DNA of 7,468 nt from Acidobacteriota bacterium (GTDB lineage Bacteria; Acidobacteriota; Vicinamibacteria; Vicinamibacterales; Vicinamibacteraceae). Position 1 is the stretch's first letter. Each line of letters starts with the position of its first letter. Both the position numbers and the translations under genes were made by a program. The stretch lies in NCBI GenBank assembly GCA_013695405.1, contig JACDAO010000504.1, positions 1 to 7,468 of the forward strand. The letters are read 5' to 3'. The notes beneath the pieces were generated by a model. The model was given only the letters and a program-made list of their open reading frames with translations, had not been told where the DNA came from and ran no database searches. Of this stretch, positions 1-7,468 are shown one piece after another.

Positions 1-816
1 GTCCCCATTTGCCGCTCAAGCCGAGGTCGCCAGCGTCGTCGCCCTCCCAGCGCGGTGACAAGCGACGGGCGTCGTTGTGCGCGCAGGTCACCGACGGAAT
101 CAGCTCGCGCACCGGCACGGCGCGCAACCCACGAAACATCAGCGGCGCGTACGTATCGAAGACCCAGCGGCCCGGCTGCAACGCCGGCCAGGCGACCGAC
201 ACGCCAGTGCGGCTGGCCCGTCGCCAGAACAGGATCCCCATGCGGACGGCGTCGCCGCCACGAAAGCGCAACATCTGCAGGGGCAGCCGGATTTCGACCG
301 CGTAACCGGTCGGGGTGGGTGCCCCGGCGCTGTCCCAGACCAGTCCGGCGACATGTCCTCGTGGCCCGAGACGGTGTTGATCATGTCGAGCTGGATGCCG
401 CTCGGGTTGACCATCAGGTGGTACGACGTCTGCCCGGTGCCGAGCGTGTCGAGGCTGAGGCCGACCCAGTCGTCAGGAAATATGCTGAAGGCGATATACA
501 GCGCCTTGTCGTCGTAGGTCACCCAGACGGTGGTCTGCTTCGGGATGGCGTCGCCATGCAGAGGGTTGTAGGACCGCCACTCGTCGCGGGTCGGCAGCGG
601 CGTGCCGGTCCACGCGGCGTCGTCGAGCACGCCGTCGATGACCGGGGCGACGTCGATCAGGGTGGCGTCCGGCGTCCGGGCCGCCACGACCGCAGGCGCC
701 GATGCAGGGACGACCGGCGCCTGGCCGAGCGCAGCGCTGACAATCAGGGGGATTGAAGCGACCGCCAGCCGCGCGGGCCGCACCCACCGCGCCACCTGGT
801 GCGAAAAAACCTGCAT
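1..816 (-). pseudogene. Frameshifted, partial CBM9-like / DUF5916-family secreted protein
   Basis: This is the 5' part of a gene whose relatives are exported proteins with an N-terminal CBM9-like domain followed by a DUF5916 beta-barrel-like region; their function is not established. The ATG at 816 gives a basic N-terminus and a hydrophobic stretch (about residues 17-30), read as a signal peptide. The family motif IDGVLDDAAW follows at residues 60-69, then DDWVGLSLDTLGTGQ and MVNPSGIQLD. After codon 159 (W of SPDW, 340-342) the initial frame becomes Arg/Cys-rich nonsense and stops at 139. The next frame continues the family sequence exactly: VWDSAGAPTPTGYAVEIRL, then LFWRRASRTGVSVAWPAL, RWVFDTYAPLMFRGLR and ELIPSVT. 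It stays open to the left edge. One missing G:C pair at 340-341 explains this. The segment between ALYIAF and PDDWVG is also about 18 residues shorter than I expect for the family. No clear Shine-Dalgarno sequence precedes the ATG. Family assignment is confident; whether the lesions are biological is not known. Confidence 0.8.
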
Positions 817-860
817 GGGTACAGTAGACGGAAACCGGCACCGAAAGGTTTAGCAGATCA

Positions 861-1004
861 TGGTGAACGTGCCGCTGCATTCGGCCGTCGCCGCATCCCA
901 CCTCGCGGCGTTGCTCGTCGCGCGAATATGCGAGGACGTTCTCACTCCCGCGCCTGGCGATCTGGGCGCGGCAACGCCCTCGGTGCCACGCGGCACGTTC
1001 ACCA
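861..1004. repeat. 15-base perfect inverted repeat with imperfect inner extension, in the intergenic region 817-1011
   Basis: The 195 bases between the kinase stop and the next gene's start contain no supported gene. The arm TGGTGAACGTGCCGC (861-875) is repeated in exact reverse complement at 990-1004. Further inward, after about 12 unmatched bases, 887-900 (CGTCGCCGCATCCC and the following A) resembles the reverse complement of 963-977 with few mismatches, so each arm is roughly 40 bases long. The centre has two smaller hairpins: 901-906 with 930-935 (6 pairs), and 948-954 with 965-971 (7 GC-rich pairs, 10-base loop). The flanks share only a CA dinucleotide. It could be a folded RNA or 3' UTR element, a palindromic mobile repeat, or paired regulator sites. 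The arms do not match the integron attC core consensus. No T-run follows on the minus strand, so a standard intrinsic terminator is not supported. Confidence 0.6.
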
Positions 1005-1011
1005 CAGGCTG

Positions 1012-3228
1012 TTAGTGCCTCCCGGTTTGATCGCGGGGTCCGCGGGTCTGCAGCTCGTGCAGCACCGCGCCGAGCACCGCGGGGTCGACCGGTTTGGTCA
1101 GGTGCAGGTCGAAGCCGGCCTCCGAGGCCCGCTGCTTGTCGTCGTCGCTCCCCCACCCGGTCATCGCGACCAGCGTGGTGCCGGCCTGATCCGGGTCGTC
1201 GCGCACATGACGCGCCACGTCGTAGCCGGAGATGCCCGGCAAGCCGATGTCCAGGAACACCAGCGACGGGCGGAAGGTGGCCAGCAGGTCCAGCGCGGCT
1301 TCCCCTGAGGAGGCGATCGCGACGTCGTGGCCGTGCTCGACGAGCAGCAGCGACAGCAGTTCGGCGCCATCGGCGTGGTCGTCGACGATCAGCACCCGGC
1401 GGCCGGGCACCCGGGGCCGCGCCCGTTGCTCGATCGGGGCCAGGCGCTCGTCGGAGATGGAGGGTCCGACCTCGACCACTGGCAGCACCACCGTGACGCT
1501 GGTCCCGCGCCCGAGGCCGTCGCTGTGCGCGCTCACCGTACCGCCGTGCATCTCGACCAGACGACGGACCAGCGTCAGGCCGATGCCGAGCCCGCCCTGG
1601 GCGCGGTCCTGGGTCGGCCCGGCCTGCGTGAACATCTCGAACACCCTCGGCACCATGTCGACGCGGATCCCGACGCCGTTGTCGGTGACGCGGACGTGGA
1701 CCGCGTCGCCGTGCCGCTCGCCTGTCACGTCGATGCGGCCACCGCGTGGCGTGTACTTGGCGGCATTCATCAGGATGTTGCTGAACACCTGCGACAACCG
1801 CACCGGATCCGCCATCAGCATGAGCCGACCGGCCGGCAGCCCGACCGACAAGTCGTGACTGGCCGCGTGGATCGCCGGTGCACTGGTCTCCACGGCACTG
1901 GCGATCACCGCGGCGACGTCGACAAGTTCGTGTTGCAGGTGGATCTTGCCGCGGTTGACCCGTGAGACGTCCATCAAGTCGTCCACCAGGCGGACCAGGT
2001 GCGACAGTTGGCGACCCATGACCGCGCGCGCCCGGGTCGCGACCACACTGTCCGGCGGCGTGCGATCGAGCAGCTCGAGGCCACTGCGGATCGGCGCCAG
2101 CGGATTGCGCAGTTCGTGGGCCAGCGTGGCCAGGAACTCGTCCTTGAGCCGGTCGGTTTCGCGCAGCGCGTGCTGCAGTTGCAAGCTCTCGACGTAGGAC
2201 CACGACCGCTCGACCACTTCCTCGATCAGCGCGACCTCGGCCGGCTGCCAGGACCTCGGGTAGTCCTGTTGGACAACCATCAGCGCCAGCAGCCGGCCGT
2301 CCTTGACGCGCGGGCAGCAGACGAGTGCCTCGATGCCGAGGCTCGCGAAGGTGTCGCCGCCGTCCGCACCGCACAGTTCGGACGGCACGTCGTGGACGAC
2401 CAGCGTGCGCCCGGCGTGCAGGTCGGCATACGCCCGCGGCCCGAACTGTTCGAGCCGGTAGGTGCCGGCCCAGCTCGGCCCGCGCGACGAGGTCCAGTCG
2501 TGCACGATCGTGAACTGGTCGCCGTCGTCGGTGACGCGGGCATACGAGCACCGGCCGGCGTCGAGGTGCTCGCCGAGGCTGCGGGCGGTCAGCGCCAGCA
2601 CCGCCTCAGGCTGCGCCAGGGCGCGCGTCTCCTGCCCGAGCCGGTCGAGGAAGCGCAGGCGCCGCTCGCTCTCGCCGAGCGCACGCACCGCGCTGGCGCG
2701 CTGCTCCAGCAGCAGCGCCTGTTGCCGTTGCCGATCGTCGGCCTCGAGTTCGAGGGCGATCAGCCGCGCCAGCAGTTCGAACAGCGACACGACCTCGTTG
2801 CTGACCGGCCGGGGCTCCGGGTCGAGCGCGCAGAGGGTACCGAGAGCCTGGCCGTCCAGGCTCATCAGCGGCACCGCGATGTAGGTGTGGATGCCGTGCA
2901 GGAGCAGACCGGGATGTCCGCTGAACCTCGGATCCTGGCCGCCGTTGGCTACCAATAGCGGCGCGCGCGACTGGCTGACGTCGCGGCAATAGGTGGTCGT
3001 GACGTCGAGGGTCATGCCGACCTCGAGACCGAAGCCGGCGTCGTCCAGCACGGCGCACGCGGTCCAGCTCTCAGGCGTCACACGGGCCACGAGCGCCATC
3101 CGCAGGCCGGTGACCCGACACAGCACGTGCAGGGCCGCCTGCGCCGCTGGCAGGCGACTGATCGCGTCGACGATCGGGTCGCCAACAGGAACCAAGCCAG
3201 GGACTGGCGGCGGAGAGTGGTCCGGCAT
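1012..3228 (-). CDS. Soluble GAF-GAF hybrid sensor histidine kinase with C-terminal receiver domain
   Basis: This is a cytoplasmic hybrid histidine kinase: it should autophosphorylate on His and pass the phosphate to its own receiver Asp. Residue numbers count from the GTG at 3303, the longest open frame (763 aa). Domains are: GAF 1 at about 45-190 (IHTYIAVPLMSLDGQALGTL is a strong GAF signature); GAF 2 at about 220-375; HisKA with H-box LATLAHELRNPLAPI (His396); HATPase with N-box NILMNAAKYTP (Asn513), G1 DNGVGI (541-546) and G2 GGLGIGL (570-576); and a receiver at about 635-755 with the acidic pair D641/D642, phospho-acceptor D685 in FLDIGLPG, T715 and K737. All catalytic residues are present. 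No transmembrane segment is visible, so the signal is probably internal. I prefer the ATG at 3228 (residue 26) because GAF 1 starts soon after and the preceding residues look non-conserved; neither start has a clear ribosome site. It follows the metal genes after about 200 bases. No separate response regulator is visible. Ligand and target are unknown. Confidence 0.92.
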   Translation of the reverse strand: MPDHSPPPVPGLVPVGDPIVDAISRLPAAQAALHVLCRVTGLRMALVARVTPESWTACAVLDDAGFGLEVGMTLDVTTTYCRDVSQSRAPLLVANGGQDPRFSGHPGLLLHGIHTYIAVPLMSLDGQALGTLCALDPEPRPVSNEVVSLFELLARLIALELEADDRQRQQALLLEQRASAVRALGESERRLRFLDRLGQETRALAQPEAVLALTARSLGEHLDAGRCSYARVTDDGDQFTIVHDWTSSRGPSWAGTYRLEQFGPRAYADLHAGRTLVVHDVPSELCGADGGDTFASLGIEALVCCPRVKDGRLLALMVVQQDYPRSWQPAEVALIEEVVERSWSYVESLQLQHALRETDRLKDEFLATLAHELRNPLAPIRSGLELLDRTPPDSVVATRARAVMGRQLSHLVRLVDDLMDVSRVNRGKIHLQHELVDVAAVIASAVETSAPAIHAASHDLSVGLPAGRLMLMADPVRLSQVFSNILMNAAKYTPRGGRIDVTGERHGDAVHVRVTDNGVGIRVDMVPRVFEMFTQAGPTQDRAQGGLGIGLTLVRRLVEMHGGTVSAHSDGLGRGTSVTVVLPVVEVGPSISDERLAPIEQRARPRVPGRRVLIVDDHADGAELLSLLLVEHGHDVAIASSGEAALDLLATFRPSLVFLDIGLPGISGYDVARHVRDDPDQAGTTLVAMTGWGSDDDKQRASEAGFDLHLTKPVDPAVLGAVLHELQTRGPRDQTGRH

Positions 3229-3435
3229 CTGGAGCGTCACGCGATACAAAGGTCGTGCAGCGGCGGTGCTCGCCCGCGCCAGCCCGGCGAAGCTCGCCGC
3301 CACGGCAAGGACGCTTGCGAGTATGCCACTGCACGGCCGGACCCACCCGGCTGGACCACACCGTGAGCCCAGCGACTATCTGGCCGGCGACGGGGTGATG
3401 TCGATCGTCTGCGCGACTGCCGCTTCTCTCGGCCG
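3229..3435. other. Intergenic region between the anchor-protein gene and the kinase gene
   Basis: No gene is supported here, apart from a possible 25-codon N-terminal extension of the kinase if its GTG at 3303 is used. A small perfect hairpin (3285-3290 with 3294-3299, loop AGC) lies upstream of the kinase ATG. A 5-pair hairpin (3430-3434 with 3440-3444) spans the anchor-protein stop codon but has no T-run after it, so it is not a convincing terminator. I find no clear -35/-10 pair. The gap is long enough for a separate kinase promoter, but I cannot point to one. Confidence 0.4.
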
Positions 3436-4011
3436 TCAGGGCCGGAACAACTTATCGTAGAAACCACTCACCTTCACGGTTACCGTCACCGGGCCGTCGT
3501 TGAGATTCTGCCAGAACCAGCCGTGATTGCCCGTCACGGGCGCCTCGAGCGCGCCATGCCCACTGGTCTGCGCTTCGTCCTTCGCATAGCTGGTGTACGC
3601 ATCGTCGGCAGCGCCCGGGACTTCGCCGTGCATGTCGACGTCGACGCCACCTCCCATGGTCGTCCAGCTAAAGACGAGGTGCTGCCCCTGCCGCATGGCC
3701 GCCTTCACCTCCACCCCCTCGCCGGACTCGAGCGTCACCGCCATTTCGTCGGCCCGAAAGGGGGTGTCGCTCCTAACGAGCGCTTGCCGCACGTCGGGCG
3801 TGGTCTGGGTGAGGGATGGTTCCGACGTCGTCACCGTCGCGGTCGTTTCGGCCGGCGGTCGATAGAGGCCGGTGGCTCGACCCGTGCCAAGCGGATCGAC
3901 GCCGTACTCGGCAGGCAAGACGATCGCCACGAGAATCAGGCTTGCGGCGACAATCGCCAGCACGGTGGCGCGCAGGACCTGTCGCGACGAAGGGAGCTCG
4001 GGTGTCGTCAT
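3436..4011 (-). CDS. Small single-pass 'transmembrane anchor' protein of metal-efflux operons
   Basis: This 191-residue protein resembles a conserved family usually named 'transmembrane anchor protein', found beside HupE/UreJ and CzcA-type genes; its biochemical role is not known. A short polar N-terminus is followed by one hydrophobic helix (about residues 13-32), then the family's characteristic VLPAEYGVDPLGTG (31-44). Next come a Thr/Ser/Pro-rich linker (about 52-75) and a C-terminal domain ending in NHGWFWQNLNDGPVTVTVKV and SGFYDKLF. The helix and following domain suggest an inner-membrane anchor with the soluble part in the periplasm. The ATG lies nine bases after the HupE-like stop, so the two genes are probably co-transcribed; the ribosome site in that gap is weak. 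Histidines (128, 152, 163) and acidic residues in the C-terminal part could touch metal, but no defined binding motif is visible. Accessory work for the pump or HupE-like protein is inference. Confidence 0.85.
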   Translation of the reverse strand: MTTPELPSSRQVLRATVLAIVAASLILVAIVLPAEYGVDPLGTGRATGLYRPPAETTATVTTSEPSLTQTTPDVRQALVRSDTPFRADEMAVTLESGEGVEVKAAMRQGQHLVFSWTTMGGGVDVDMHGEVPGAADDAYTSYAKDEAQTSGHGALEAPVTGNHGWFWQNLNDGPVTVTVKVSGFYDKLFRP

Positions 4012-4020
4012 GGTGAGTGT

Positions 4021-4766
4021 CTACTCGAGAAAGTATCCGGCGAGCTGGTAGCCGAACAGCACGAAGCCGCACGTCATGAGCACCACGTTGCTCGCGAAGG
4101 CCTGGCGCTCGAAGGCCGCGGTCCGCCGCCAGAACGCCATGCCGATGAGGATGACCGCCAGCGCCATGAACTGGCCCATCTCGACGCCGAGGTTGAACGA
4201 GATGATCTTGGCGACCAGCCCCGGCCGTGGCAAGGCGAAGTCCTGAAGCTTGGTCGCGAGGCCGAAGCCGTGAACGAGGCCGAAAATCAGGACCGCGGCC
4301 TTCGTGTTCGGCTGCACGCCGAACCAGCGGCGGAACGCGCCGACGTTGTCGAGCGCCTTGTAGGCGACCGACAACCCGATGACGGCGTCCACCAGGTAGG
4401 CATTGACGTGAACGCCACCGAGCACGCCGAACAACAGCGTCGCGCTGTGGCCGACCGCAAACAGCGTGACGTAGGTGCCAACGTCCTTGAGCCGGTACAG
4501 GAAGAAGATGACGCCAACGAGGAACAGCAGGTGGTCGTACCCCGTGACCATGTGCTTGGCCCCGAGGTACAGAAACGCCATCAGCCCGCCCCGCTCCATG
4601 AAGGCCCGGTCTGCGGCCGAGACGCCGTGCGCCGACAGGCGGGGCGCGGCGACCAGCAGCACCACGAGTACGACTGTCCACACCCGAACGATCATGCGCG
4701 TTGGCCGGCCTGGCGACACGCGAGCGCGCCCGACGTGGTCGACGACACCAGGGCCAGTGCGCGCCA

Positions 4767-4767
<1 letters not shown>
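4021..4767 (-). CDS. HupE/UreJ-family membrane protein (probable metal transport or handling)
   Basis: HupE/UreJ proteins are small polytopic inner-membrane proteins, several of which carry nickel or cobalt. This member is 248 residues from the ATG at 4767. It belongs to the branch found with CzcA pumps, so Ni import should not be assumed. Residues 25-46 (MIVRVWTVVLVVLLVAAPR, then LSA) form an excellent signal peptide or first helix, followed by AHGVSAADR. About six hydrophobic segments follow. Polar residues likely to line the metal path are H72, D78 and H79 in KHMVTGYDHLLFL, H107 in AVGHS, H166 in LVHGFGLATKL, and E196 in NLGVEMGQ. The start is uncertain: the ATG at 4767 overlaps the pump's stop as TGATG, suggesting translational coupling, while the ATG at 4695 (224 residues) places the signal peptide at the very N-terminus as in relatives I recall. 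The anchor-protein gene follows after nine bases. Family membership is confident; substrate and direction are not. Confidence 0.88.

Positions 4768-7468
<2,701 letters not shown>

Noticed and set aside
335..345. Programmed ribosomal frameshift in the CBM9/DUF5916 gene
   Set aside because: No slippery heptamer or obvious downstream structure is present, and I know of no frameshifting in this family.
948..971. GC-rich hairpin after the kinase stop as an intrinsic terminator
   Set aside because: The 7-pair stem has no T-run after it on the minus strand and a 10-base loop. A Rho-independent terminator is not supported.
861..1004. Integron attC site or small transposon-like element
   Set aside because: The arms and flanks do not fit the GTTRRRY/RYYYAAC core sites, there are no cassette-like neighbours or integrase, and the flanks show only a 2-base match (CA) as a possible target duplication. 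I keep the repeat but not these labels.
473..2551. A 692-codon open frame on the minus strand overlapping the kinase and the next gene
   Set aside because: It is an alternate frame of the kinase gene. Its translation is Arg/Ala/Gly/Pro-rich with no domain motifs, as expected from a GC-rich coding region, while the kinase frame has every catalytic motif.
3310..3350. Sigma-70 or sigma-54 promoter upstream of the kinase (TGGCATACT on the minus strand)
   Set aside because: CATACT matches the -10 consensus at four of six bases, but there is no -35 box at a suitable distance, and the GC element of a sigma-54 site is absent. Too weak to annotate.

Overview
The window is GC-rich and densely coded, and every gene I can support lies on the minus strand, so the genes read from high to low coordinates. 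The mix of families (a CzcA-type metal efflux pump, a HupE/UreJ-like membrane protein with its small 'transmembrane anchor' partner, a soluble GAF-GAF hybrid histidine kinase, and a secreted CBM9/DUF5916 protein) fits a free-living Gram-negative soil or sediment bacterium. Acidobacteriota is my best guess, but this is inference from gene content. No rRNA, tRNA, CRISPR array, transposase or phage gene was seen.

Layout in transcription order. Positions 7468-4767 hold a heavy-metal RND efflux transporter of the CzcA type, cut by the window edge so that its first ~140 residues are missing. Its stop overlaps a possible start codon of a HupE/UreJ-family membrane protein (4767-4021). Nine bases later comes a 191-residue single-pass 'transmembrane anchor' protein (4011-3436). 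These three look like one operon for divalent metal efflux or handling across the cell envelope. The usual membrane-fusion and outer-membrane partners (CzcB, CzcC) would be expected upstream, outside the window.

After about 200 bases without a clear gene comes a soluble hybrid histidine kinase (3228-1012) with two GAF domains, an intact HisKA/HATPase core and a C-terminal receiver. It has no DNA-binding partner in the window, so a link to the metal genes is only positional.

A 195-base intergenic region (817-1011) contains a 15-base perfect inverted repeat (861-875 and 990-1004) whose arms extend imperfectly inward. This is the clearest unexplained non-coding structure here. Last is the 5' part of a secreted CBM9/DUF5916-family gene (816 to the left edge). 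It carries a one-base deletion near 340-341 that breaks the reading frame, and it seems to lack about 18 residues inside its CBM9-like domain. It is either a decaying gene or partly a sequencing or assembly error.
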